A stretch of 64,000 nucleotides of DNA from Planctomycetota bacterium (GTDB lineage Bacteria > Planctomycetota > Planctomycetia > Pirellulales > Pirellulaceae): NCBI GenBank assembly GCA_016872775.1, contig VGZA01000022.1, positions 19,143 to 83,142 of the forward strand. The letters are read 5' to 3'. Position 1 is the first letter of the stretch. Every line of letters begins with the position of its first letter. Below are positions 46,882-56,453 of this stretch, one piece after another. A program made the translations under genes and the position numbers. The notes under the pieces were generated by a model. It was given only the letters and a program-made list of their open reading frames with translations, ran no database searches and was not told the DNA's origin.

Positions 46882-47285
46882 TTCAGACGCATCAAGCGCA
46901 TCACCAGCGCCCAGGTCGGGATCACCAGCACAATCACCAGCCCCAGCATGCTGGCGCTCAGCAGTTGGATGCGAGCTCGCAGACGCTGCAGGTCGTTGCC
47001 GATCGCCCGCTGGTAACTTTCCTGCACGACAACTCCCAGTCCCGGCTCGCCCGTCCGTAACGGAATCGGCACTTGCACCGCCAGCCAGCGTTGCCGGTAT
47101 TCGGCCCCCATCGGAACATCGGCCAGCGGGTCATGGTAATCGGTCTGGTAATGGACGGCGTCTCCGTCCAATCGTCGCCAGGAATTCCGCGGAATCCGAT
47201 AGTTATGAAACCGAACTGGCAGGCGTGAATCGGTTGCCGCCAGCACACGCTCGTACATTGGATGCTGTAGAACGACAGCGCCGTT
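46878..47285 (-). pseudogene. C-terminal remnant of a Ser/Thr-kinase-like sensor protein
   Basis: The open frame reads NGAVVLQHPMYERVLAATDSRLPVRFHNYRIPRNSWRRLDG..., then WLAVQVPIPLRTGEPGLGVVVQESYQRAIG and a C-terminal transmembrane helix (SASMLGLVIVLVIPTWALVMRL). It looks like the extracytoplasmic sensor end and last membrane segment of planctomycete kinases encoded next to ECF sigma factors, but no kinase domain precedes it: the frame is closed by a TGA at 47286-47288, just where the sigma gene begins. Read as the surviving 3' end of a deleted gene; kinase origin is inferred from context. Confidence 0.6.
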
Positions 47286-47794
47286 TCATCCAGACTTAAT
47301 CCGTCCAGAAATCGGAAACGGATCGCCGCGCGCTGATCTTCGGGAAGGCCGGCCAGCGCAACCTGCAAAGCCTGGGTCGCTTCCCGAACCGCCACCGACT
47401 GACTTGGACTGCGCGTGGAGGCCGCAAGCAGTTCGACAATCGCGCGCCAGGAGCTTTTGTCCGGAGATCCGCGCAGGATCGTCTGACCACCTCCGCGCTT
47501 CTTGCGACGCTCGGTGCGCAACGCGTCCTGGATCCGATGGTCGGCGATTGCCCGCAAACAGGCATGAAAATGGCCCGAAGTGCGAGGCTCATACTTGCGA
47601 ATACAGCGGAACGCGGCCACAAACGTCTGCTGCAGCACATCATCCACATCGACAACCGACTGCAGAACGCCCGGAAGACAGGCCCGCACGTGGCGTTCCA
47701 GTGCGCCGTATCGAGAAAGCAGCAGACGTTCCAAGGCCGGAATATCGCCCTGCACAGCTTGCGCGATCAGATGCGGTTCCTCTTGCTGCCACAT
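47276..47794 (-). pseudogene. Truncated ECF sigma-70 factor
   Basis: From ATG 47794, residues 1-172 match an ECF sigma factor: region 2 (VVDVDDVLQQTFVAAFRCIRKYEP, 47-70), a basic linker (RTERRKKRGGG), and the start of region 4 (LAGLPEDQRAAIRFRFLDGLSLDETAL). Just at the recognition helix-turn-helix the similarity stops; the frame then runs out of frame through the kinase remnant to 46958, producing Cys/Trp-rich nonsense. Without region 4.2 it cannot recognise a -35 element, so it is probably inactive. Confidence 0.7.
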
Positions 47795-47916
47795 GAACTC
47801 ATCATAGCCCAGGCATTACGACCAATGAAGGGTCTCGTCTTTCATTTAATAGTTCGTTAGGCTGGTCCCAGAATTGGTCGCGTGCCCCCGCGAAAATCCG
47901 CTTTTGAGGACCACGC

Positions 47917-49506
47917 ATGAACGATCAAGCGCCGCCGGACAAGCGGGTAGAGTTGCTGGAAGAGCAACCGACCACCGTGCAACTGTGCGGCAGAGCAGCC
48001 GGCATAATCCTCGCAGGACTCACCTATCCGCTGTTGCGCTTTTGCTCGGATCAAGTCACCGAACCGCAGGCGGGGGCGGCGGCCGTCACCGTCCTGATGG
48101 CGGTCTGGTGGATGACCGAGGCACTTCCACTGGCGGTCACGTCACTGCTTCCGCTGATCCTCTGCCCCCTGCTGGGAGTCCTTTCGATCGAGGAGGCAGC
48201 GCGGCCCTATGCGGATAAGAGCATCTTTCTGTTCATGGGGGGGTTCATGATCGCACTGGCGATCGAAAAGTGGGGCTTGCATCGACGGCTCGCGCTGGTG
48301 ACCGTATCGGCAGCCGGAACCAACCCGTCGCGTTTGATCGGCGGAGTGATGCTGGCGACCGGATTTACCAGCATGTGGATCAGCAATACAGCCACGGCCG
48401 CAATGATGCTGCCGATCGGGCAGAGTTTGGTGACGCTGCTGTCGGAACGGGTCGCCGATTCGGAGGATCATTCCTCATCCGACAAGGAAAATTCACCTTC
48501 ACGCCGATTCGCTGTCTGCATGATGCTGGGGATCGCCTATGCCGCGAGTATCGGCGGGATGGGAACTTTGATAGGGACACCAACCAATGTCACGTTGGCT
48601 GGATTCGCTGCCAAGGTCGGCATGGAGATCCGTTTCGCTTCCTGGATGAAGTTGGGGATGCCGCTCGCCCTGATCTATTTGATCTGCGCCTGGATACTGT
48701 TGACCCAGTTCCTGTTTCCGATCCGAATTCGGGCGATTCCCGGCGGTCGGGAACTGATCCGTGACGAGTTACGAAAACTCGGTCGGCCCTCGTCGGCGGA
48801 ACTGGTGGTGCTGAGCATCTTTGTCGCGACCACCCTGCTCTGGCTATTGCGGCAGCCGCTGCAAAGTTGGCTGCGAATCCCCACCGGACGGTTCGACGAC
48901 TCGGTCATCGCGATGTTCGGCGCGCTGGCATTGTTTGTGATTCCCGTCGACAGGACCTGGCGACGCGTCGCGCTCGACTGGCACACAGCCGCTCGACTCC
49001 CCTGGGGAGTGTTGTTGTTATTCGGTGGCGGATTCGCCTTGGCAGCCGCGATGCAGGCCAGCGGTTTGGACCTGCTGATCGGCGCCCAGATCCGGTCGCT
49101 CGGCAATCAGGTCCCGCTCTGGCTGATGGTCGTTGCGATCGTGACGATTGTTGTATTCTTCAGCGAACTTGCGAGCAACACACCGACCGCCGCGACGTTT
49201 CTTCCGATCACTTATGGCGTTGCCGAGGCGATCGGCGTGCCTGCACTTTTCCTGCTGGTTCCGGTAACTCTGGCCGCAAGCTGCGGCTTCATGCTCCCCG
49301 TGGCGACTCCTCCCAACGCCATTGCCTTTGGAAGCGGTTATGTCACAATTCGGCAAATGATCCGCGCCGGCTGGCGCTTGAATTTGATCGGGATCGCCCT
49401 GATCACTTTGGCGATCTACGCCATCGGACCCTGGGCGTTTCTCGACAATCAACACCCGCAGAAGAACCCTGGAAATGGAGAAGTCACCGATGTCCTTGAG
49501 CGTTGA
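47917..49506 (+). CDS. SLC13/DASS-family sodium-coupled anion transporter
   Basis: 529 residues, about twelve membrane helices. Both family signatures are present: SNTATAAMMLP (~150) and SNTPTAATFLPI (~425), the hairpin motifs that bind Na+ and dicarboxylate/sulfate, plus GMGTLIGTPTN. Imports di- or tricarboxylates or sulfate across the inner membrane. Its 3' end overlaps the RraA-like gene, implying one transcript and a shared substrate route. Confidence 0.85.
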   Translation: MNDQAPPDKRVELLEEQPTTVQLCGRAAGIILAGLTYPLLRFCSDQVTEPQAGAAAVTVLMAVWWMTEALPLAVTSLLPLILCPLLGVLSIEEAARPYADKSIFLFMGGFMIALAIEKWGLHRRLALVTVSAAGTNPSRLIGGVMLATGFTSMWISNTATAAMMLPIGQSLVTLLSERVADSEDHSSSDKENSPSRRFAVCMMLGIAYAASIGGMGTLIGTPTNVTLAGFAAKVGMEIRFASWMKLGMPLALIYLICAWILLTQFLFPIRIRAIPGGRELIRDELRKLGRPSSAELVVLSIFVATTLLWLLRQPLQSWLRIPTGRFDDSVIAMFGALALFVIPVDRTWRRVALDWHTAARLPWGVLLLFGGGFALAAAMQASGLDLLIGAQIRSLGNQVPLWLMVVAIVTIVVFFSELASNTPTAATFLPITYGVAEAIGVPALFLLVPVTLAASCGFMLPVATPPNAIAFGSGYVTIRQMIRAGWRLNLIGIALITLAIYAIGPWAFLDNQHPQKNPGNGEVTDVLER

Positions 49507-50215
49507 GAACCTGAGAAAACTGGCCCGTTTCGATTCGCCGACCATCTGCAATGTCATCGAGTTGTTCGAAGTACGGCCACGCAATCGAGGCTACATGGAC
49601 GGTCGAGTCCGCGCCAACTTCCCCGAAATGGCGCCGGCGGTCGGCTATGCCTGCACGGCCGCATTCCGCTCGGACGCTCCCCCCGCCAGCGGTGACGCCT
49701 ATGGCAGCATCCAGAAACAACTCGAACAATTCGCTCAGCTCCCCGGGCCGGCAATGGTCGTTTTCCAGGACCTCGACGACCCTCCCGCGGCGGCAGTATT
49801 CGGGGAGGTCATGTGCTCGACCTACCGGGCATTCGGCTCCTCCGGACTAGTGACCAACGGCGGCGGGCGCGATCTGGAACAAGTTCGAGCGCTCGGCTAT
49901 CCCGTTTTCACCGGTTCGACGATCGTCTCGCACGGCTACTGCCATATGCTGCATCTCGGCCTTCCGGTACGCGTGGGCGGATTGATGGTCAATCAAGGTG
50001 ATCTGCTTCATGCCGACGCCAACGGCGTCACGAATATTCCGCCCGAGATCGCCGATCAGGTCGCGGACGTCGCCGACGAATTTGTGGCCGCGGAAGCGAT
50101 TATCATGGACTACGTCAAAGCCCCCGGAGAAAAGAGCGTCGCCCGCTACGACGAACTCCGCAAGCAGTTTCAAACGGTCGTCGCGGCACTGGCAAAACGG
50201 GTGCGCAAGTCGTAA
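49490..50215 (+). CDS. RraA-like / HMG-CHA aldolase-family protein
   Basis: 241 residues from ATG 49490, chosen because GGAG (49477-49480) lies 9 bp before it; an in-frame ATG at 49475 is possible. LVTNGGGRDLEQVRALGYPVF carries the Gly-x-x-Arg-Asp pocket of the family, whose enzymatic members are 4-hydroxy-4-methyl-2-oxoglutarate aldolases/oxaloacetate decarboxylases. The SLC13 partner makes a dicarboxylate aldolase more likely than an RNase E regulator; inference. Confidence 0.75.
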   Translation: MSLSVENLRKLARFDSPTICNVIELFEVRPRNRGYMDGRVRANFPEMAPAVGYACTAAFRSDAPPASGDAYGSIQKQLEQFAQLPGPAMVVFQDLDDPPAAAVFGEVMCSTYRAFGSSGLVTNGGGRDLEQVRALGYPVFTGSTIVSHGYCHMLHLGLPVRVGGLMVNQGDLLHADANGVTNIPPEIADQVADVADEFVAAEAIIMDYVKAPGEKSVARYDELRKQFQTVVAALAKRVRKS

Positions 50216-50264
50216 GCGGGAGGATGTCGTAAACACGGGGATTTCGCTGGCGAGAGGAACACCC

Positions 50265-51485
50265 TTGCGGATCTGGGCCGATCGAGTCTGGGATGGTCTG
50301 GCATCGTCGCCGCAGCGCGACCAAAGTGTTGTTGTCCAGTCGGGTGTGATCCAGGGACTGATTCCAGAAACGCCGGAAGCGACGAGCATCGATGCCGACC
50401 AGGAGATGCAGCGTTTTCCAGGCTGCACGATTCTCCCGGGACTGATCGATACCCATGTACATCTGGTGATGTCAGCACAATCCACGAATCAGGCGATCGT
50501 GGAGCAGGTTACTACGGAGAGTGATGCACAGCGTTTGGCTCGGATCGCGGCCAACGCCTGCGCCGCCCTTCGCGCGGGATTAACCACGATCCGCGACTGC
50601 GGCGGCACCAAGGACCACGTGCAACTCGTGCGCGATCGTGTCCGCGCCGGCGCCTTGCCGGGGCCAGACATCCTGGCGTGTGGTTCGCCGATCACAACTC
50701 GACGCGGCCATTGCCATTGGCTGGGGCTTACGGCCGACACCGATGACGAAATTGAGCTGGCAGCGGCGAAAATGCTCGATCAGAGCGCCGACTTCCTCAA
50801 AGTGATGGCGACGGGTGGCAATATGACGCCCTCCAGCGATCCGATGCAGGCCCAGTACAACCCGCAGCAGCTGAAGATCGTCGCCGATCGGGCTCGACAG
50901 GCCGGCCGGCACGCCGCCGCGCACGTGCTCAGCCGCAGCGCTCTCCCGGGCGTGGTCGCGGCGCGCTACCGCACCATCGAACATTGTGACTGGCGGGTCG
51001 AGGAGTTTCGCTACGAATTCGACCCGGAACTGGCGCGCAAGATCATCGATCAGGATCAGTTCGTCGGCCTGACCATGTCCGGCCTGGCACGCCGGGCCCT
51101 GCTGCCCCCCTTTCCCGATGCCGATTCGGGCCCCGTCCGACGACTCGACGCGCGCTTCCGTTGCGAACGGCAGATGATCGATTTTGGAGTGCGATTTACC
51201 ATCCATTCCGACGCCGGCGTTCGGCTCTGCCCGATCGACCGCTTCGATCTCGGATTGCGAGCCGCCGAAATCGAACTGCGTTTGAAGCCGGTCGAAATTC
51301 TCCGCGCAGTAACCAGTTCCGCCGCGGAAGCGATCGGTCTGGACGATCGGGGCGTCCTGCGAGCGGGAAAAAGGGCAGATCTGATCGTCGTGGAAGGCGA
51401 TCCGACACGCGACTTGAAATGCCTGGAAAGAATCCGGGCCGTCATGAAGGCCGGCCAGTGGATGCCGATGGACGCCGCGACCTAA
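50265..51485 (+). CDS. Metal-dependent amidohydrolase (imidazolonepropionase-like)
   Basis: 406 residues from TTG 50265, with AGAGGA (50253-50258) 6 bp upstream; no ATG is available at the N-terminus. HxH metal motif at His64/His66 (DTHVH), Lys in ADFLKVMATGG, His in AAHVLSRS and IEHCDW, and Asp in HSDAGVRL complete the amidohydrolase site. Ends RAGKRADLIVVEGDPTRDL, the usual closing strand. Third gene of the transporter-aldolase-hydrolase row. Confidence 0.85.
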   Translation: MRIWADRVWDGLASSPQRDQSVVVQSGVIQGLIPETPEATSIDADQEMQRFPGCTILPGLIDTHVHLVMSAQSTNQAIVEQVTTESDAQRLARIAANACAALRAGLTTIRDCGGTKDHVQLVRDRVRAGALPGPDILACGSPITTRRGHCHWLGLTADTDDEIELAAAKMLDQSADFLKVMATGGNMTPSSDPMQAQYNPQQLKIVADRARQAGRHAAAHVLSRSALPGVVAARYRTIEHCDWRVEEFRYEFDPELARKIIDQDQFVGLTMSGLARRALLPPFPDADSGPVRRLDARFRCERQMIDFGVRFTIHSDAGVRLCPIDRFDLGLRAAEIELRLKPVEILRAVTSSAAEAIGLDDRGVLRAGKRADLIVVEGDPTRDLKCLERIRAVMKAGQWMPMDAAT

Positions 51486-51511
51486 GAGATGCTCGACAAT
51501 CGGCGACCAAC

Positions 51512-52588
51512 TCAATCCTCAAGTCGATAGGTCGTAAACGGTGTCAGGCAGGGGTTTCCGCGGCTGACGTGCAGACAGCCCGAGTCGGGCTGGGCGATCA
51601 ACGCCGCCACCGTCTGACCGCCACTCGCAAGCATCGGATGGTCGATGCCCCTGTGCGCGTGCCGGCAGATGCCTATCGGGAATCCGTCATGATCGGAAAG
51701 AAACCGCTTGAGGTCCGCCACCGACAGCGGCTCGGAAGACTCCCGCAGCAGCTGCTCCAGGCGCGATTGCCGGCTTACCGAATCCGGCAGACTCTGGCGC
51801 AAGTTCTCAGGGCAACAGTACGCCGCGCAATGATAGTGGTTGGAATGAACGATCCAACCGCCGTCGGTGGCCGGCAACTCCTCGGGCCCGGCGGAAGTGA
51901 GTTCGATATCGGTGATCTCGCCACCGCCATCACAGAGCACGTAATTGCCGTTGGAGCAGACAGGTATCGAACGCATCAGGCCGCGAACCGCTCGCAGATC
52001 TTCCTGCTCCAGGAACAGGCGTTTCAGCGGATAATGCGACAGCGCGAAATTCCAGCCGGGTCCGCCGCCGAGGGCATTGGCAAAGTGAGCAAGGCCGTGT
52101 GAATTGATCCCGTGATAGCCGATCATGCCCCCAAACGTCCAGATCAAGATCCGCGGACCGCGCTCGGGAATCAACCGCAACACGTAGCCAAACTGGATCA
52201 GTTCGGGCGGGTTGTCGCTGTTCTGCCCGATGAGCGTCCCACCGTCGGCGGTCAGCCGCCGTGGAATCGCAAACGCCGTGCACGCGCCCTCGCGGACCGC
52301 CGCCAATTCGCCTCGCAATTGGACCGTCATCGCTTCCGGCAGGGAGATCGCCGCGCCCTGGGCGAGCCCCGCGACTTCCTCCAGCAGGTGCGGACAGAAC
52401 TTTCGAAACAACGGTTCGAACCGCATTGCCCGCTCCGCAAGCGTTGCCCGATCGAGCCGCAATGACGCCTGCAGGTAATCGAGAAACCCTCGGATCTGTT
52501 CCGCCGCCTGCGCGCCGTGCATTCGTCCCAGTTCCAACGGCCGGCCACGCGCCGTGTAGACTGGATAGCTGTCGGATTGGTTAAGCAT
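51512..52588 (-). CDS. C45-type autoproteolytic acyltransferase/hydrolase
   Basis: 358 residues. Penicillin acyl-transferase-like Ntn fold: GRMHGAQAAEQI near the start, Cys103 in REGACTAFAI as the nucleophile exposed by self-cleavage, then GGTLIGQNSDNPPELIQ and GMIGYHGINSHGLAHFANAL. Amide bond hydrolysis or acyl transfer. Convergent with the amidohydrolase gene (26 bp apart). No signal peptide visible, so cytosolic. Confidence 0.85.
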   Translation of the reverse strand: MLNQSDSYPVYTARGRPLELGRMHGAQAAEQIRGFLDYLQASLRLDRATLAERAMRFEPLFRKFCPHLLEEVAGLAQGAAISLPEAMTVQLRGELAAVREGACTAFAIPRRLTADGGTLIGQNSDNPPELIQFGYVLRLIPERGPRILIWTFGGMIGYHGINSHGLAHFANALGGGPGWNFALSHYPLKRLFLEQEDLRAVRGLMRSIPVCSNGNYVLCDGGGEITDIELTSAGPEELPATDGGWIVHSNHYHCAAYCCPENLRQSLPDSVSRQSRLEQLLRESSEPLSVADLKRFLSDHDGFPIGICRHAHRGIDHPMLASGGQTVAALIAQPDSGCLHVSRGNPCLTPFTTYRLED

Positions 52589-52649
52589 CGAGCACCTGCC
52601 GTGGAGGAATCGACTCGCGGGTCAAACTGATCAGTCGAAAACTCAAACT

Positions 52650-55112
52650 TCACGGAACCCGAACGGTCGCTTCGCTGATCACCTTCGTCGAACCGTCCAG
52701 GTCGCCTTCCGCGCGAAAACGCAGGACTCTCGTCGACGACGGCGCTGAGGTACCGGCCGCGGTAACCGCGGATCGAGTCGCAGCGGAACGTATCTCCCCC
52801 GACTCCGCTGCCGCGCCCGCGGCCGTTGCCACGCGCCGCAACGTCATCGTTGCGTCCCCGGATCCGGACGGTATCGACAACGGTTCCGCTTCGACTCCCA
52901 GATCGGTGCTCAGCAGCCGCAACGTCACTGGCCCGCCGAACCGTGGGCTGCGCTCCAGGCGAAATCGGCATTCGGCCCGGCCGGTTGCATCAAAGATCGC
53001 TTCCGTGTCGAGCGGCCGCAACATCGCCACGGTGGGCAGCGTGCGGATCATGCAACGCATCTCCGAAACAACGCAGGTCGTCTGCCGACCGCCCCAGCGA
53101 TCATCAAACGCGGCGATTCCCTGAGCATAGACATTCGAATGCGCCTGCACGTTGATATGCATCGATTCCGGCAGGTACAACGGCAACATGATTTGCGACT
53201 CCCCCTCGGGAATCGTCACTTCCAACACCTCGACTCCGTCCAGATCCTTGTTCTGACGGTCGGCAATCTGCAGCCGGATCGGGCCCTGAAAACCGCGCAG
53301 GCGCTCGACCTGCATCAAATAATGGTGGACCGTGCCGCGATGCGCATATTGGTACGCCTCGCTGCAGAACAGGCGAAAGACGGGGGGATGGATCACCGTG
53401 AGATGGAACCACTCGGATGTCGCTTCACCGACCGCAACCGCTTCCATGTCGCGGCCCAGATGCGGAACCGTAGCGCTGCGAACCACCAACTGACCGTCGA
53501 GTTCGGCGGTGCCTTGCACGCGCAGCAGCACGTCGGCCGGCGGCGTCGTGTCGGTTTCGGAAACCAATATCCATTTGGCCGTTGTAACGTTGGCGGGAAT
53601 CTCCAAAGGTTCCGCTCGCACTCCCTCCGGCAATGGCTCGCCGCTGACACGCACCGGTCCGTTAAATCCTCCCAGTCGCTTCAGCTGAATGTCGATTTCC
53701 GTGCGCCCTCCAGGTAGATGATTGACCGCTCCCGACTTCAGGCTCAATCGAAAGTCGGGCCGCGATCGTTCGACGAGTATCCGGTAGGCATATTCCGCCC
53801 CGCCAGCGACTCCCTGCTGGACATCGCGCACGCGCAAGGCATATCGACCCGCACTGGCCGGTGTCCAGTTTTCGATCGCCGGGAGCCGTTCCGCGTCGTC
53901 CACCGCACTGGCACGCACCAGTTCGACACCCGCCGGATCATGCAGGCTGATTACCGGCAAGGTCGGCAAGCCAACGCCGGCCGACTGGCAGCGAACCGTC
54001 AGCGACTTGCCCGCTTCCGCCTCGAATGCGAACCAGTCCTCATCGACGCGATCCTCCAGCCGCCCTTGGACGATCGCCGGAAACTCGACCAGTTGGGCCT
54101 GATCGAGCCGCGAATTCGGCTCCGCTTCCAACCGACCCGGAAGGTCGATCGCCTCGAACGGCAGGTCGACTAGCCCGTCCCCACGATGGAGAAATCGGAC
54201 CGGTTGAGCGGGAAACTGCAGCGGTCGCCGACTCCAGGCCGGCGTATCGCACCCCGTCAGCAGAAGCCAATCCAGATCAAGGTTTGAGCCCGGTCGGCCA
54301 AAGTTGGGATAGGCCAGCCGCGGGTAAGGCCGCGACGATACCGTGATCCGGTAGACGAAACTCGGACCTCCAGACAGCCCCAGATTTCCGACCGACATCC
54401 GAACCCGTCCCGATTCGCGGATCGGTATCGCAAACACCGGATCGCTGCCGACACGCTCTTCGCGCGCAGCCAGTCGCTCTCCGGTTTCGCGGAAGAACTC
54501 CAGGACCGGTTCCAGCGGCGAACCAATTCGGCCAGCGCAGACGTCGACGATCATCACCTCGCCTTGCTGCGCGGGAAACTCATAGAAATCCAGGTCCCGC
54601 TCACCACAAATCCGCCCGTTCAGCGTCACGGGGACCGAAACGCTCTCCGCCTGCTGAGGCAGAGAATTCGATTCCGATTCCAACTGTTCTGGAAGGTCTC
54701 CGACGACAAACACCCGCGCGGCGGTTCCTCCGCGCGCACACGCCAGCCACCACAGGTGCGTGCCGAGTCGCGCGTCTGCGGCAATCGTCCATTCCGATTC
54801 CCATTCCTTGGGATAGTTTACATGCTGCTCTCCCGGACGCCGGCGCGGTGACGGTTCTCCTTGCGGCGACGCGCGGTGCACCAGCAGCGACGGTGCCTGG
54901 ATCGATTCCGAATCCAATCGCAGTCGAGTTTCCGGCGGCAGGCATTCACCGCCAATGCGCACCGCAAACGTGGTGCCGCGACGGGCCCCCGCCGGATAGA
55001 TATGGGTGCTGGTGGGATCGGTCGCGACTTGCTGGGCCCGGACCACTTTCACGTTCCAAGGCCCAATCGCATGGATCAACGAGGCCAAGACCAGGATCAA
55101 GGATCGGTTCAT
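52650..55112 (-). CDS. Secreted pre-peptidase (PPC)-domain protein
   Basis: 820 residues with a signal peptide (1-26). Several bacterial pre-peptidase/Ig-like modules: DFYEFPAQQGEVMIVDVCAGRIGSPLEPVLEFFRETGERLA (~175-215), DEDWFAFEAEAGKSLTVRC (~355-375), then further beta-sandwich repeats. No catalytic domain. Last gene of the DUF1549/DUF1553-DUF1501-PPC module typical of the phylum; probably exported and surface-associated. Confidence 0.8.
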   Translation of the reverse strand: MNRSLILVLASLIHAIGPWNVKVVRAQQVATDPTSTHIYPAGARRGTTFAVRIGGECLPPETRLRLDSESIQAPSLLVHRASPQGEPSPRRRPGEQHVNYPKEWESEWTIAADARLGTHLWWLACARGGTAARVFVVGDLPEQLESESNSLPQQAESVSVPVTLNGRICGERDLDFYEFPAQQGEVMIVDVCAGRIGSPLEPVLEFFRETGERLAAREERVGSDPVFAIPIRESGRVRMSVGNLGLSGGPSFVYRITVSSRPYPRLAYPNFGRPGSNLDLDWLLLTGCDTPAWSRRPLQFPAQPVRFLHRGDGLVDLPFEAIDLPGRLEAEPNSRLDQAQLVEFPAIVQGRLEDRVDEDWFAFEAEAGKSLTVRCQSAGVGLPTLPVISLHDPAGVELVRASAVDDAERLPAIENWTPASAGRYALRVRDVQQGVAGGAEYAYRILVERSRPDFRLSLKSGAVNHLPGGRTEIDIQLKRLGGFNGPVRVSGEPLPEGVRAEPLEIPANVTTAKWILVSETDTTPPADVLLRVQGTAELDGQLVVRSATVPHLGRDMEAVAVGEATSEWFHLTVIHPPVFRLFCSEAYQYAHRGTVHHYLMQVERLRGFQGPIRLQIADRQNKDLDGVEVLEVTIPEGESQIMLPLYLPESMHINVQAHSNVYAQGIAAFDDRWGGRQTTCVVSEMRCMIRTLPTVAMLRPLDTEAIFDATGRAECRFRLERSPRFGGPVTLRLLSTDLGVEAEPLSIPSGSGDATMTLRRVATAAGAAAESGEIRSAATRSAVTAAGTSAPSSTRVLRFRAEGDLDGSTKVISEATVRVP

Positions 55113-55133
55113 AGCCGGCGGCTCTCACTGCGG

Positions 55134-56453
55134 TCAAAACAGTTCCTTGACAGGTCGCCCGCCGGCGGCCAGTTGCACGGGACGTCCCACAGGCGTGTGC
55201 AGGATCGTCTGCGGATCGATGCCGAGCGCGGTCAACAACGTCGCGGCGAAGTCCGCGGGAGTCACCGGTCGATCGACGACCGTTGCGGCGTCTTTATCCG
55301 TGGCACCGACGATGCGGCCCGGTTGGATCCCGCCGCCCGCCATCACAACCGAAAACGCGCCGGGCCAATGATCCCTGCCGGCCATCGCATTGATTCGGGG
55401 AGTACGTCCGAATTCGGTGGCGACCACGACCAGCGTGGAATCGAGCATTCCGCGCTGATCGAGATCGACCAGCAAGGCCGCCAAGCCCTGATCCAACGGC
55501 GGAACCAGCAAGTCACGCAGACTCATCGTGTTCTGGCGATGTGTGTCCCAATGCCCGTTCTCGATGGTAACGAAGCGGCACCCCGCTTCGACCAGTCGCC
55601 GGGCCATCAGGCAGCATTGGCCGAGACTGGTGAGCCCGTACTGTTCGCGGAGACGCTCGTCTTCGCGTCCAATGTCAAACGCGATTTTGGCTTCCCGGGA
55701 AGTCATCAACGCGTAGGCTTTCTGCTGGAAGACGTCGAGCGCTGCGCCTTGCTGTCCGGAACGTTCAAACTGCTGTTGATATTCGCGAACCCTCCGCAAG
55801 GCACTCTGGCGCCGCAGATTCCGCCCGTCGGAAACGCCTTCCGGCAAAACGATATCGCGGACACTGAAATCCGGCGCGGCGGGATCGGCTTCGATCACGA
55901 ACGGCGCGGCACTGGGTCCAAGAAATGCTGGACCGCCGCTGTTCAGAAAATTCGGCATCGAAACATAAGGTGGCAGTGAGCTTGCGTTCTGGCCGAGCCG
56001 CGCCAGCATCGATCCAAAGCTGGGGTGCACATTGTTGTTGGCGACGTTGCGATTAAACGCCGGACCCGTCCCGGGGTGCTGACCGGTCATCATGACGTGA
56101 TAGCCGGCCGTGTGATCGGGGTCGTTGTGGGTCATCGAGCGAATCAGCGACAGCTTGTCCGCCACCTGTGAGACCCGTGGCAGGATCTCGCTGAACATCG
56201 TTCCGGGGATCCGAGTGGCGATCGGCGAGAAATCGCCGCGGACCTCGGCCGCCGCTTCACTTTTCGGATCCCATAAGTCCTGATGTGCCATTCCACCAAT
56301 GATGAAGATGAATATGCAATTGACATCGCGGCCGCGCGCGAGGTCGGCCTGCGCCTGACGCAAGCGCAAGACCTGGGCGAGGCTCAATCCAGCGAGCGAC
56401 CCGACCTTCAAGAAGCCTCGGCGGCTACCCGCGGCAGTTGCTTGTTGTTGCAT
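55134..56453 (-). CDS. DUF1501 protein, Tat-exported
   Basis: 439 residues. Twin-arginine signal SRRGFLKVGSLAG; DUF1501 landmarks FIIGGMAHQDLWDPK, HNDPDHTAGYHVMMTGQHPGTG, NGHWDTHRQN, VVATEFGRTPRIN and AGGGIQPGRIVGATD. Middle gene of the module, 21 bp upstream of the PPC gene, so cotranscribed. Sulfatase/alkaline-phosphatase fold; substrate unknown. Confidence 0.88.
   Translation of the reverse strand: MQQQATAAGSRRGFLKVGSLAGLSLAQVLRLRQAQADLARGRDVNCIFIFIIGGMAHQDLWDPKSEAAAEVRGDFSPIATRIPGTMFSEILPRVSQVADKLSLIRSMTHNDPDHTAGYHVMMTGQHPGTGPAFNRNVANNNVHPSFGSMLARLGQNASSLPPYVSMPNFLNSGGPAFLGPSAAPFVIEADPAAPDFSVRDIVLPEGVSDGRNLRRQSALRRVREYQQQFERSGQQGAALDVFQQKAYALMTSREAKIAFDIGREDERLREQYGLTSLGQCCLMARRLVEAGCRFVTIENGHWDTHRQNTMSLRDLLVPPLDQGLAALLVDLDQRGMLDSTLVVVATEFGRTPRINAMAGRDHWPGAFSVVMAGGGIQPGRIVGATDKDAATVVDRPVTPADFAATLLTALGIDPQTILHTPVGRPVQLAAGGRPVKELF

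Noticed and set aside
46958..47275. C-terminal 106 residues of the sigma-factor frame as a new domain
   Set aside because: Cys/Trp/Arg-rich nonsense; the same DNA encodes a well-formed membrane-sensor end in another frame.
47537..47860. Plus-strand frames over the sigma-factor gene
   Set aside because: They are opposite a clear sigma-70 region 2 and carry no protein-like pattern.
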